From CAWIXB01 sp963839955 (lineage in GTDB: Bacteria > Actinomycetota > Actinomycetes > JACCUZ01), in the NCBI GenBank assembly GCA_963839955.1, contig CAWIXB010000001.1:2046001-2110000 (forward strand): a DNA stretch of 64,000 nucleotides, read 5' to 3'. Below, in pieces: positions 35,928 through 46,494 of this stretch (its first letter is position 1; the number at the start of each line of letters is the position of its first letter). The notes beneath the pieces were generated by a model. The model had not been told where the DNA came from. It worked only from the letters and a program-made list of their open reading frames with translations, and ran no database searches. The position numbers were made by a program, and so were the translations under genes.

Positions 35928-38253
35928 ATGACGCAGAGCAGTGGGACGGACGCCGTGCGTGCCGACCACCGGGTGCGCGCACGTGCACACGTGTCGGGCC
36001 TGGTGCAGGGTGTCGGCTTCCGCCCGTTCGTGTGGCGCGAGGCGACGAGTCGCGGGCTTACCGGCTGGGTGGGCAACGACGCCGCCGGTGTGGTGCTCGA
36101 GGTGGAGGGCGCGCCGGAGTCGGTCGAGGCACTGCTCGCCGCGCTGACCCGACCTCCGCCGCTGGCCCGGGTCGACGACGTGCGCAGCGAGTCGCGGCCG
36201 GTCTCAGGTGCCGCCGGGTTCGAGGTGCGCAGCAGTGCCACCGAGGGGGCACGGCGGGCCCTCGTCTCGCCGGACACCGCGACCTGCGACGACTGCCTCC
36301 GCGAGCTGCACGACCCGGCCGACCGTCGCTACGGCTACCCGTTCGTCAACTGCACCATCGTGCGGTCCCCGCTACACGATCGTGCGGTCCGTGCCCTACG
36401 ACCGGTCACGCACGACCATGGCCGGCTTCGCGCTCTGCCCGGCCTGCCGGGCCGAGTACGACGACCCCGCCGACCGCCGGTTCCACGCCGAGCCGGTGTG
36501 CTGTCCGGCCTGCGGCCCGCGGCTCCGGCTGCTCGACCGGTCAGGACGCGCGGTCGCCGCCGAGCCGATCGCGGGCACCGTCGAGCTGCTCGCCGCGGGC
36601 GCGGTCGTGGCGGTCAAGGGGATGGGCGGCTACCACCTCGCGGCCGACGCCCGCCAGGAGGGCGCGGTGGCCAGGCTGCGCGGCCGCAAGCACCGGGAGG
36701 ACCGCCCGTTCGCCCTCATGGTCGTCGACGTGGCCGCGGCGCGCGAGCTCTGCGAGGTCGGCCCCGAGGAGCTCGCGCTGCTGACCAGCGCGGCCCGGCC
36801 GATCGTCATCCTGGCGCGCCGCCCCGGCACGGCGGACGGTGCGACGACCCCCGTGGCGCCCTCGGTGGCACCCGGCTCGCCGTCCCTGGGTCTGATGCTG
36901 CCCTACACGCCGATGCACACCCTGCTGATGGAGGCGTGGCGCGAGCCGCTCGTCCTGACCAGCGGAAACGCGTCCGACGAGCCGATCGCCTTCGACGACG
37001 CCGACGCGGCCGACCGACTCGCCGACATCGCCGACGCCTTCCTCGTGCACGACCGGGCCATCCGCACCCGGGTCGACGACTCGGTGTGCAAGGTCGTGCG
37101 GGGCCGCGTGCTGCCGGTGCGCCGCTCGCGCGGCTACGTGCCCAGCCCGATCGCCATGCCGCAGGAGTCTGCCGCAGCCCGTCCTGGCCTGCGGCTCGGC
37201 CCTGAAGAACACGTTCTGCCTCACCCGCGGCCGCCAGGCGTTCGTCTCGCACCACGTCGGCGACCTCGACAACTACGCCACGATGCTGTCCTACGTCGAC
37301 GGCATCGCGCACCTGAAGGACCTGCTCGACGTCGACCCGGTGGTCGTGGCCCACGACCTGCACCCCGACTACCCGTCCACCCGCTACGCCACCGACCTCC
37401 CCGACGTCGAGCTCGTCGGCGTACAGCACCACCACGCGCACATCGCCTCCTGCCTCGCGGACAACGGCGAGACGGGCCCGGTCATCGGCGTGGCGTTCGA
37501 CGGCGTCGGGCTGGGCACCGACGGCACCGCCTGGGGAGGCGAGTTCCTGCTCGCCGACCTCGGCGGGTTCACCCGCGCGCGCCACCTCGCGGAGGTCGCC
37601 ATGCCGGGCGGCGACGCAGCGGCCCGCCAGCCGTGGCGGATGGCGGCCGCGCACCTGGACGCGGCGTACGACGGCAGCCCGCCGCCGGGCCTCGACGTCG
37701 TACGGCGGCAGGGCCGGCGCTGGGAGCAGGTGCTCTCCGCGGCGCGGGCCGGCGCGAACGCCCCACTGACGTCCAGCGCTGGCCGGCTCTTCGACGCGGT
37801 CTCGTCGCTGCTCGGAGTGCGCGACGCCGTGACCTATGAGGGCCAGGCGGCGATCGAGCTCGAGCAGGTCGCCGACCCGGCCGAGCGCGGCAGCTACGCG
37901 GTCCCGGTCAGCGATGACCCGGTGGTGCGCGTCGACGTGGCCGCACCTCGTGCGAGCGGTGACCGACGACCTGGCCCGCGGCACGGCCGCGCCGGTGATC
38001 GCCGCCCGCTTCCACAACGCCCTCGCCGACGTGGTGGTCGACGTCTGCCGGCGGCTGCGCGAGGTGCAGCGGCCTGTCCACGGTGGCGCTCTCCGGGGGC
38101 GTGTTCCAGAACGCGCTGCTCCTCACCCGTTGCCTCGACGGCCTCGAGGCAGACTGGTTCACCGTGCTGACCCACCGCTGCGTCCCGCCCAACGACGGCG
38201 GCATCAGCCTCGGGCAGGCCGCGATCGCGACGTCACGGCTGCGAGGCGGGTGA
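35928..38253 (+). CDS. hypF: Carbamoyltransferase HypF (frameshifted)
   Basis: About 770 aa. Makes the carbamoyl adenylate that becomes the cyanide ligands. In order: acylphosphatase domain (HVSGLVQGVGFRPFVWREA); zinc fingers (CDDCLRELHDPADRRYGYPF, CPACRAEYDDPADRRFHAEP, CCPACGP); YrdC-like domain (VVAVKGMGGYHLAADA, KHREDRPFALMV, LPYTPMHTLLM); Kae1-like domain (HHHAHIASCLAD, GVAFDGVGLGTDGTAWGGEF, ALSGGVFQNALLLTRC). Breaks near 36365, 37172, 37945 and 38070; the first also alters the expected CGPR finger. Divergent from hhyS. Confidence 0.92.
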
Positions 38254-38255
38254 AT

Positions 38256-39519
38256 TCAGGAGGCGAGCGCGGTCTGCGTCGCGTCCCATAGGACGTGGTA
38301 CAGCGTCGTCTGCACCTCCTGCACGCGGTGCACCGACGAGGACGGTACGGCGAACAGGTGCTGCAGCGCGCCCAGCTCCGCCATCCGCCCACCGCCGTAG
38401 CCGGCCAGCCCGACGGTCATCAGGCCGACCCGCTCCGCCTCCTCGAGAGCGCTCAACACGTTCTGCGAGCCGCCGCTGGTGGAGATGGCGACGGCGATGT
38501 CGCCCGGCCGGCCGAAGGCCCGGACCTGCCGGGCGAAGACGACGTCGAAGCTGACGTCGTTCGACAGCGCGGTGACCACGGCGACGTCGTTGGTGAGCCC
38601 CAGCGCCGGCAGCGGGTCGGCCGGCGGCGGCGGGTCGACGAAAGTGTGCACGACGTCCTGCGCGTCGGTGCTGCTGCCCCCGTTGCCGAACGCGAGCAGC
38701 GTGGCGCCGGCGTCGAACGACTCGGCCAGCCGGGCAGCACACGCCGCGAGCGCCGCACCCTGGGCCGCCTGCACCTCGGAGCGGAGCGCCACGATCTCGT
38801 GCGACCTTCTGGCGCGCCGACTCGGCCGCGGCGTCGAGCACCGGCTTGCCCTCGCTGCCGCCGCCGTACAGGAACGGGTAGAGCTGCTCGACCCCGGCGG
38901 CCGGTTGGGCGGTCGGTCCGGACTCGGGCGAGTCGAAGAAGACGTGCACCAGCTCCCAGAGCAGGTGGTAGGCCGTGACGTGGCCCTCCTTGACGACGAG
39001 CGGGTCGCCGGAGCGGACCACGAGGCAGTGGTCGGCCTCGCCGCCGGCGAGCACGTCGCCGCCGTCCCCGCCGACCAGGGCCACGGTGAGCAGACCCGCC
39101 TCGCGGGCCGCGCGAAGCCCGGCGCGGACGTTGGCGCAGCGGCCGTCACCGGACAGGCCCAGGGCGATGTCGTCCGGTCGGCCCAGCACGTCAACCTGGT
39201 GGGCGTAGACGCCGTCGATGCCGCGGCGCGCGGCGACGCCCATCAACGTGGCGGCGTCGCTCACCAGCGACAGCGCGGGCAGCGCCCGCTTGCCGACGAT
39301 GACCGGGTGCACGAACTCGACGGCCACATGCTGTGCGTCGGTGGCCCCCGCGCCGTTGCCGAACACGAGGAGGCGCCCGCCTCTGGTGAAGCGCTCGGCC
39401 ATGGCGCGGCAGGCCAGCGCGAGGGCCATCGAGTCGTCGGCCAGGCCGAGCACCGGCGCATGGCGCCGCTCGAACGCCTGCGCGACCACGGGTTCCAGGG
39501 ATGTGCCGACCATCGTCAC
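38256..39519 (-). CDS. Tandem SIS-domain protein, phosphoheptose-isomerase-like (frameshifted)
   Basis: About 420 aa with two GmhA-like sugar-isomerase domains. Domain 1: GGRLLVFGNGAGATDAQHVAVEFVHP and DIALGLSGDG. Domain 2: GATLLAFGNGGSSTDAQDVVHTFVDPP and DIAVAISTSGGSQNVLSAL. One extra base near 38805 separates them. GTG 39519 has GGAGG 5 nt upstream; ATG 39513 is possible. Convergent with hypF (2 nt apart). SIS proteins accompany group 1h loci in other actinobacteria as I recall; their role there is unknown. Confidence 0.8.
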
Positions 39520-39606
39520 GACGGCCTCCTCGACCGGGGGTTGCGTCTCGGCGACGCTACCCCCGCGGCCGCACCGAGGGAACGGGCCGAACCAGGAGAG
39601 AGAGAC

Positions 39607-39945
39607 CTACTTGCCGCGCAGGCGGGCGAGAGCCTCTTCGAGGATGGCCGCGCCGTCGGTGTCGCTGCGGCGTTCCTTCACGTAGGCGAGGTGGGTCTTG
39701 TACGGCTCGGTGCGCGGCGGCGACGGGGGTGCCTCGCGGTTCTGGCCGGCCGGGAAGCCGCACCGCGGACAGTCCCAGGTCTCGGGCGCCTGGACGGTCA
39801 TGTCCTCGGCGAAGCTGGGCTTCGTCTCGTGGCCGTTGGCGCACCAGTAGGAGATTCGGAAGCGGGGAGCCGACTCGCCTCGCTCGGCCTCACCCATCGG
39901 TCCGGCGCCGACACGGCTGCCCCGGATGGCGTTCCCACCTGCCAC
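39607..39945 (-). CDS. rbpA: RNA polymerase-binding protein RbpA
   Basis: 112 aa from GTG 39945 (GGAGAG just upstream), beginning AGGNAIRGSRVGAGPMGEAE. Actinobacterial transcription factor that stabilises sigma-A/RNAP open complexes. The zinc-ribbon core has two CxxC-type positions, WCANGH and WDCPRCGFPAGQ. The C-terminal sigma-interaction domain is KTHLAYVKERRSDTDGAAIL. A start further upstream adds residues not seen in the family. Confidence 0.95.
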   Translation of the reverse strand: MAGGNAIRGSRVGAGPMGEAERGESAPRFRISYWCANGHETKPSFAEDMTVQAPETWDCPRCGFPAGQNREAPPSPPRTEPYKTHLAYVKERRSDTDGAAILEEALARLRGK

Positions 39946-40038
39946 GGATCTCTCCAGTCTGCTTGCGGACGACGCTCTTACGGCCGTGCCGGTGTGCATG
40001 GTGCAGCACCCGCGGCCAGTGTACGGCCCGGCTACCTG

Positions 40039-40275
40039 TCAGTTCTTGAGAAGCAGGCCCAATCCCACGATCGAGGCGAACCACACGACGCCGATGGCGA
40101 TGGTCATCCGGTCGAGGTTGCGCTCGACGACCGAGGAGCCACCGAGCGAGGAGGAGACGCCGCCGCCGAACATGTCGGAGAGTCCGCCGCCCTTGCCCTT
40201 GTGCAGAAGCACAAGCACGATCATGAGGATGCTGGTGATCACAAGCACGATCTGGAAGACGATCTCCACTGCCAT
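40039..40275 (-). CDS. secG: Protein-export membrane protein SecG
   Basis: 78 aa. Two membrane helices (VFQIVLVITSILMIVLVLLH and IAIGVVWFASIVGLGLLL) around the conserved glycine-rich loop KGKGGGLSDMFGGGVSSSLGG. Auxiliary subunit of SecYEG. It follows tpiA, the standard actinobacterial arrangement. Confidence 0.96.
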   Translation of the reverse strand: MAVEIVFQIVLVITSILMIVLVLLHKGKGGGLSDMFGGGVSSSLGGSSVVERNLDRMTIAIGVVWFASIVGLGLLLKN

Positions 40276-40330
40276 CTCTTTCGTCGCGGACCTGGCTGGG
40301 CCAGCCTAACCTCTCGCGGCCGGAAACGCC

Positions 40331-41124
40331 TCAGGGCGCCGCCTGCCGAGCCGGCTCCTGCTGGAACCGGACGATCCCGACGAACTCCTCCGGGTCGATG
40401 CTCGCCCCGCCGACCAGCGCCCCGTCAACGTCCGCTGCGGCCATGATGGCCTTCGCGTTGGCCGCCTTGACCGAGCCGCCATAGAGAACGCGGACCCCGT
40501 TGGCCAGATCACGCGAGTAGAGCTCGGCGACTCGCTTGCGGATGGCCGCACAGACCTCCTGCGCGTCCTCGGGAGTGGCCACCTCTCCGGTCCCGATGGC
40601 CCACACCGGCTCGTAGGCGACGACGAGGTCGCGGGCCTGCTCGGGGGCAGGCCCTCGAGCGCGCCGGACAGCTGGCCCAGGGTGTGCTCGACGTGTTTGC
40701 CCGCCTTGCGTACTTCGAGGGCCTCGCCCACGCAGAGGATCGGCTTCATGCCCTGGCCCAGCACGGCCTTCGCCTTCGCACCGACGAGCGCGTCGTCCTC
40801 GCCGTGGTGCTGCCGGCGCTCCGAGTGGCCGACGGTGACGTAGGTGCAGCCCAGCTTGGCCAGCATCGCCGCCGAGACGTCGCCCGTGTACGCCCCGGAC
40901 GCGTGCGGCGACACGTCCTGGGCGCCGTAGGCGATGCGGTACTTGTCGCCGTCGACCAGTGTCTGCACCGACCGGATGTCGGTGAACGGCGGCAGCACCG
41001 CCACCTCGACCGCGTCGAGGTCGCGGTCGGTCAGCGAGAACGCGAGCTTCTGCACCAGGGCGATGGCCTCGAGGTGGTTGAGGTTCATCTTCCAGTTGCC
41101 CGCCATCAGGGGGGTGCGCGCCAT
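40331..41124 (-). CDS. tpiA: Triosephosphate isomerase (one frameshift)
   Basis: About 264 aa if one missing base is restored. Interconverts DHAP and GAP. The first frame has MAGNWKMNLNH, GAQDVSPHASGAYTGDVSAAML and VGHSERR with the catalytic His. The second has the missing AYEP stretch, then VWAIGTGEVATPEDAQEV, the phosphate loop VLYGGSVKAANAKAIM and ALVGGASIDPEEF. The catalytic Glu (AYEPVWAIGTG) lies directly after the break at about 40640, in a C5 run, where one C seems lost. Confidence 0.93.
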
Positions 41125-41128
41125 GTCG

Positions 41129-42319
41129 TCAGTCCTCCAGTACGTCGAGTCCGGGCAAGGCCTTGCCCTCGAGCAGCTCGAGGCTCGCTCCCCCGCCGGT
41201 CGAGATGTGGCCGAACGCCTGCTCGTCGAACCCGAGCTGGCGGACGGCCGCCGCCGAGTCGCCGCCACCCACGACGGTAAGCCCCTCGACCTCGGTGAGC
41301 GCCTGCGCCACGGCGCGGGTGCCCTCGGCGAAGGGCGCCATCTCGAACACGCCCATCGGACCGTTCCAGAACACGGTGCGTGCGTCGGCCACCCGGCTGG
41401 CGAAGAGCTCGCCGCTTCGCGGGCCGATGTCGACGCCGAGCCGGTCCGCCGGGATGGCGTCGGCAGCGACGACCTCGTGGTCGGCGTCGGGCGCGAGCTC
41501 GGTCGCAGCCACCACGTCGACGGGCAGCACGATCTCGACGCCCTTGGCCTTCGCCTCGTCGATGTACCCCCGGACGGCGTCGAGCTGGTCAGCCTCGAGC
41601 AGGCTGCGCCCGACCTCGTGCCCCTGGGCCTTGAGGAACGTGAAGACCATGCCACCGCCGATCAGCAGCCGGTCGACCTTGCCGAGCAGGTTGTCGATGA
41701 CGCCGAGCTTGTCCGAGACCTTCGAGCCACCGAGCACCACGACGTAGGGCCGTGCGGGGTCGCCGGTGAGCGTGCGCAGCACATCGGTCTCGGCGATCAC
41801 CAGGCCGCCGGCGGCGTGGGGCAGGCGCTGCGCCACGTCGTACACGCTCGCGTGCTTGCGGTGCAGCGCGCCGAAGCCATCGCTCACGTAGACGTCGGCG
41901 AGCGCGGCGAGCTCGTCGGCGAACGCGCCGCGCTCGTCGTCGTCCTTGCTCGTCTCGCCCTCGTTGAACCTCAGGTTCTCGAGCAGCGCGATGTCACCGT
42001 CGCCGAGCGCATCGACAGCGGCGTGCGCGCTCTCGCCGACCGTGTCGGTGGCGAATGCGACCGGCCGGCCGACGACCTCGGCGAGTCGCTCGGCCACGGG
42101 GGCGAGGGTGTACGCCGGGTCGGGCTCGCCCTTGGGTCGGCCGAGGTGTGCGCACACGACTACGCGCGCGCCGGCGTCCGCCAGCTCGCTGATCGTCGGC
42201 GCGCTCGCCCGGACCCGGCCGTCGTCGGTGATCGTCGCGCCGTCGAGCGGGACGTTGAGGTCGGAGCGGACCAGGACGCGCTTGCCCCGCAGATCACCCA
42301 GGTCCTTGACCGTCCTCAT
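41129..42319 (-). CDS. pgk: Phosphoglycerate kinase
   Basis: 396 aa from ATG 42319, which follows an AAGGGGGTG. ATP-forming glycolytic step. N-domain VLVRSDLNVPLDG and HLGRPKGEPDP, hinge and C-domain VVVLGGSKVSDKLGV and FWNGPMGVFE, and the nucleotide-loop VVGGGDSAAAV. An 18-nt-longer start at GTG 42337 is possible but extends beyond the family start. Lies between gap and tpiA. Confidence 0.97.
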   Translation of the reverse strand: MRTVKDLGDLRGKRVLVRSDLNVPLDGATITDDGRVRASAPTISELADAGARVVVCAHLGRPKGEPDPAYTLAPVAERLAEVVGRPVAFATDTVGESAHAAVDALGDGDIALLENLRFNEGETSKDDDERGAFADELAALADVYVSDGFGALHRKHASVYDVAQRLPHAAGGLVIAETDVLRTLTGDPARPYVVVLGGSKVSDKLGVIDNLLGKVDRLLIGGGMVFTFLKAQGHEVGRSLLEADQLDAVRGYIDEAKAKGVEIVLPVDVVAATELAPDADHEVVAADAIPADRLGVDIGPRSGELFASRVADARTVFWNGPMGVFEMAPFAEGTRAVAQALTEVEGLTVVGGGDSAAAVRQLGFDEQAFGHISTGGGASLELLEGKALPGLDVLED

Positions 42320-42349
42320 GATCCCCACCCCCTTCACACCCCTCGTCGG

Positions 42350-42367
42350 TGATCATGCAGTTGTGCA
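42350..42367 (+). repeat. Half copy of the palindrome found at 9445-9491
   Basis: TGATCATGCAGTTGTGCA, identical to 18 nt of the left arm at 9445. It lies 32 nt 3' of the gap stop codon in the gap-pgk spacer. The complementary second arm is absent. Confidence 0.7.
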
Positions 42368-42399
42368 ACCGCGGACCCGCCACCTGCGCTTCGGGATGC

Positions 42400-43404
<1,005 letters not shown>

Positions 43405-43529
43405 GCCATGCTCCTCGTCGTACGCCGGTTAGTCGCTCGGCGGTGCGGTCGATGCCGCATCGACCCTATCCAACGCGCGCACGAACCCTCACCCTGCGGT
43501 ACGAGCCTCGCGACAACAGGCGAGGCAGC

Positions 43530-43589
43530 GCCTCAACAGGCCGGCAGACCTGTTGAGGCAGTGCTGCGCCTACCTAACGTGGTCGACTC
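43530..43589. repeat. Second, truncated copy of the 21957-22047 hairpin element
   Basis: An inner stem of 11 bp (43530-43540 with 43549-43559) and one outer arm (43569-43589) identical to that at 22027-22047. The opposing outer arm is missing. It lies 13 nt 3' of the whiA stop codon, the same position relative to its gene as the first copy. Confidence 0.8.
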
Positions 43590-43602
43590 GGCAAGGAAGG
43601 GG

Positions 43603-44583
43603 TCAGGCGTCGAGCATGTCGGGGCTGAGGCTGGCGTCGGTGCCGGGGAGGCCGAGGTCGGAGGCCCGCTTGTCGGCCATCGCGAGCAGCCGCCGGATCC
43701 GGCCGGCCACGGCGTCCTTGGTCATCGGCGGGTCGGCCAGGGCACCAAGCTCCTCGAGGCTGGCCTGCTTGTGGGCCAGGCGCAGCTCCCCCGCGACGCG
43801 CAGGTGGTCGGGCACGTCGTCGCTGAGGATCTCCAGCGCCCGCTGCACCCGGGCCCCGGCGGCGACCGCCGCACGCGCCGAGCGGCGCATGTTGGCGTCG
43901 TCGAAGTTCGCCAGCCGGTTGGCCGTCGCCCGGACTTCGCGGCGCATCCGCCGCTCCTCCCAGGCGAGCACGCTGTCGTGGGCGCCGAGGCGGGTCAGCA
44001 GCGCGCCGATCGCGTCACCGTCGCGCAGCACGACCCGGTCGACGCCGCGAACCTCGCGCGACTTCGCGCCGATGCCCAGCCGGCGGGCCGCGCCGACGAG
44101 GGCCAGCGCCGCCTCCGGCCCGGGGCACGTCACCTCGAGAGCGGACGAGCGGCCCGGCTCGGTGAGCGACCCGTGCGCGAGGAAAGCCCCGCGCCACGCC
44201 GACTCCGCGTCGCACATGGCGCCGGAGACGACCTGCGGTGGCAGTCCGCGCACCGGTCTCCCCCGCCCGTCGAGCAGGCCGGTCTGGCGGGCGAGCGCCT
44301 CACCGTCGCGGACCACACGGACCAGGTAGCGGCTGCCCTTGCGCAGCCCACCCGGTGCCACCACAGCGACGTCGGACGTGTGGCCGTAGACCTCGGCAAT
44401 GTCCTTGCGCAGTCGGCGTGCGGTCGCACCGGTGTCGATCTCGGCCTCGACCACGATACGTCCGCTCACGATGTGCAACCCACCGGCGAAACGCAGCATC
44501 GAGGAGACTTCGGCCTTTCTGCAGCAGGGCCGCGTCACCGTGAGATGCGCAAGCTCGTCCTTCACTGCTGCGGTCATGGCCAT
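43603..44583 (-). CDS. whiA: Sporulation transcription regulator WhiA
   Basis: 326 aa. N-terminal LAGLIDADG-like domain (TAAVKDELAHL, CCRKAEVSSMLRFAGGLHI, WRGAFLAHGSLTEPG) and a C-terminal helix-turn-helix (HKQASLEELGALADPPMTKDAVAGRIRRLLAMAD). Controls cell division genes with WhiB in actinobacteria. It follows yvcK by 3 nt in the conserved uvrC-rapZ-yvcK-whiA order. Confidence 0.97.
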   Translation of the reverse strand: MAMTAAVKDELAHLTVTRPCCRKAEVSSMLRFAGGLHIVSGRIVVEAEIDTGATARRLRKDIAEVYGHTSDVAVVAPGGLRKGSRYLVRVVRDGEALARQTGLLDGRGRPVRGLPPQVVSGAMCDAESAWRGAFLAHGSLTEPGRSSALEVTCPGPEAALALVGAARRLGIGAKSREVRGVDRVVLRDGDAIGALLTRLGAHDSVLAWEERRMRREVRATANRLANFDDANMRRSARAAVAAGARVQRALEILSDDVPDHLRVAGELRLAHKQASLEELGALADPPMTKDAVAGRIRRLLAMADKRASDLGLPGTDASLSPDMLDA

Positions 44584-44586
44584 GCA

Positions 44587-45585
44587 TCAGATCCTGTCAC
44601 GTGGAAGCACGTCGGCGTGCGAAAGTTCACCGGCGAAGACGTCTTGGAAGGCTGCGGCAAGACTCTTCGGGTCGTGCCGGGGCGTCCCGTCGGCACTCGC
44701 CACCGGTGCCAGGACGACCTTGGCGCCCATGCCCGCGGCCACCTTGTGCAGCGAGTCAAGGTCGGCAACCGCGTTCGTGTCGGCCAGCACGACGTCGAGT
44801 GTCAGGCCGGGTGCGTGGGTGGCAAGCACCTCGAGGTGGGCCTCTGGTGAGAAACCCGCCGTCTCGCCCGGCTGCGGCTCGAGATTGAGTGCAACGAGCC
44901 GGCGCGCCGCCGTCTCACGCAGCGCAGCCATGAGATCCGGCACGAGCAGATGCGGGATCACGCTGCTGAACCACGACCCCGGGCCGAGCACGACCCAGTC
45001 GGCCTCCCGGATCGCCCGCACCGCCTCCGGGCACGCGGGCGGCGCCGGCGGGACCAGGGTGACCTGCCGGACGCGACCGGTGGCCGTCGCCACGGCGACC
45101 TGTCCCCGAACGGTCCGGGAGCCCTCGTCGCCGTCGACCACCGCTTCGATGTCGAGGGGTACGAGCGACATCGGCAGCACCCGGCCGTGGGCACCCAGCA
45201 GCCTGGCGACCCAGTCGAGACCCTCGACCGAGTCACCCAGCAGCTCCCAGAGCGCGACGATGAGCAGGTTGCCGACCGCGTGGTCGTGCAGGTCGCCCTC
45301 GCTGCGGAAGCGGTGCTGGACGACGCGGCTCCAGGTCCGGCCCCACTGGTCGTCACCGCACAGTGCGGCCAGCGCCATCCGCAGGTCGCCGGGCGGCAGC
45401 ACTCCCAGCTCGCGACGCAGCCGCCCGCTGGAGCCGCCGTCGTCGGCGACCGTCACGACCGCCGTCAGGTGATCGGTGACCCGGCGCAGTGCCGAGAGCG
45501 TCGCGGCGAGGCCGTGCCCGCCACCGAGAGCGACCACGCGGAGATCGGCGGTCGAGGACGAAGCCTGCGATGCAGGTGCGCTCAC
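44587..45585 (-). CDS. yvcK: YvcK-family UDP-GlcNAc-binding regulatory protein
   Basis: 332 aa, CofD-like Rossmann fold. VVALGGGHGLAATLSALRR at the N-terminus, VTVADDGGSSGRLRRELGVLPPGDLR, AVGNLLIVAL and VVLGPGSWFSSVIPHLLV. Links UDP-sugar level to cell-wall metabolism. GTG 45585 overlaps the rapZ stop (GTGA). Confidence 0.94.
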   Translation of the reverse strand: MSAPASQASSSTADLRVVALGGGHGLAATLSALRRVTDHLTAVVTVADDGGSSGRLRRELGVLPPGDLRMALAALCGDDQWGRTWSRVVQHRFRSEGDLHDHAVGNLLIVALWELLGDSVEGLDWVARLLGAHGRVLPMSLVPLDIEAVVDGDEGSRTVRGQVAVATATGRVRQVTLVPPAPPACPEAVRAIREADWVVLGPGSWFSSVIPHLLVPDLMAALRETAARRLVALNLEPQPGETAGFSPEAHLEVLATHAPGLTLDVVLADTNAVADLDSLHKVAAGMGAKVVLAPVASADGTPRHDPKSLAAAFQDVFAGELSHADVLPRDRI

Positions 45586-46487
45586 TCGCGGCCCAGGTCG
45601 CGGTGCACGACACCGGCGTCGACGCCAGCCTCCTCGAGGCGGCGCGCGAGCTCCTCGGCGATCGCCACCGAGCGATGCTTGCCGCCGGTGCATCCGACGG
45701 CGAGCGTGACGTAGCGCTTGCCCTCGCGGCGGTAGCCGTCGGCGACGACCTGCAGCAGCCGCTCGTAGCCGTCCAGGAACTCACCGGCACCCTCTTGCGC
45801 GAGCACGTAGTCACGCACCGTCGGATCCCGACCGGTCAGTGGACGCAGCTCCGGCACCCAGTGGGGGTTGGGCAGGAACCGGCAGTCGACGACGAGGTCG
45901 GCGTCGACCGGCAGGCCGTACTTGTAGCCGAACGAGATGACGGTGGCGTGCAGGTGGGACCCGTCCTCGTCGAACGCCTGCAGCACCTTGGCGCTCAGCT
46001 CGTGCACGTTGAGGTTGCTGGTGTCGATGACGATGTCGGCCTCGGAGCGAAGGTCGAGCAGCATCTCGCGCTCCCGGGTGATGCCGTCGACCAGCCGGCC
46101 GTCGCCCTGCAGCGGATGGGGCCGGCGTACCGCCTCGTGCCGGCGGACCAGCGTGTCGTCGGAGGCCTCGAGGAAGATCACCCGCGGGTCGGTGCCCTGC
46201 GTCGCCAGTGCCGCCATCGCGGCAGTCAGGTCGGCGAAGAACGAGCCGCTGCGTACGTCGACGACCGCGGCGATGCGCGGGACGTTGCCCGCCGCGTGCC
46301 CGCCGAGCTCGGCCAGGGTCGGCAGGAGTGCGGGCGGCAGGTTGTCGACCACGAACCAGCCGAGGTCTTCGAGCGCATTGGCCGCGGTGCTGCGCCCGGC
46401 ACCGGACATGCCGGAGATGATCACCAGCTCGGGCAGGTGCGGTGGCGCGACCGTCGGGCCGTCCGGGGTGGAGTCGGCCGGGCTCAC
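45582..46487 (-). CDS. rapZ: RNase adapter RapZ / nucleotide-binding protein
   Basis: 301 aa from GTG 46487. Walker A IISGMSGAGRSTAANALEDLGW (Arg replaces the usual Lys of GAGKS, a notable change), VDNLPPALLP, VVDVRSG, and the C-terminal phospho-sugar-binding domain with FGYKYGLPVDADLVVDCRFLPNP and VGCTGGKHRSVAIAEELA. The actinobacterial role is not the E. coli GlmZ pathway as far as known. Start lies 7 nt after the uvrC stop. Confidence 0.93.
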   Translation of the reverse strand: MSPADSTPDGPTVAPPHLPELVIISGMSGAGRSTAANALEDLGWFVVDNLPPALLPTLAELGGHAAGNVPRIAAVVDVRSGSFFADLTAAMAALATQGTDPRVIFLEASDDTLVRRHEAVRRPHPLQGDGRLVDGITREREMLLDLRSEADIVIDTSNLNVHELSAKVLQAFDEDGSHLHATVISFGYKYGLPVDADLVVDCRFLPNPHWVPELRPLTGRDPTVRDYVLAQEGAGEFLDGYERLLQVVADGYRREGKRYVTLAVGCTGGKHRSVAIAEELARRLEEAGVDAGVVHRDLGRE

Positions 46488-46494
46488 GTCCGGG

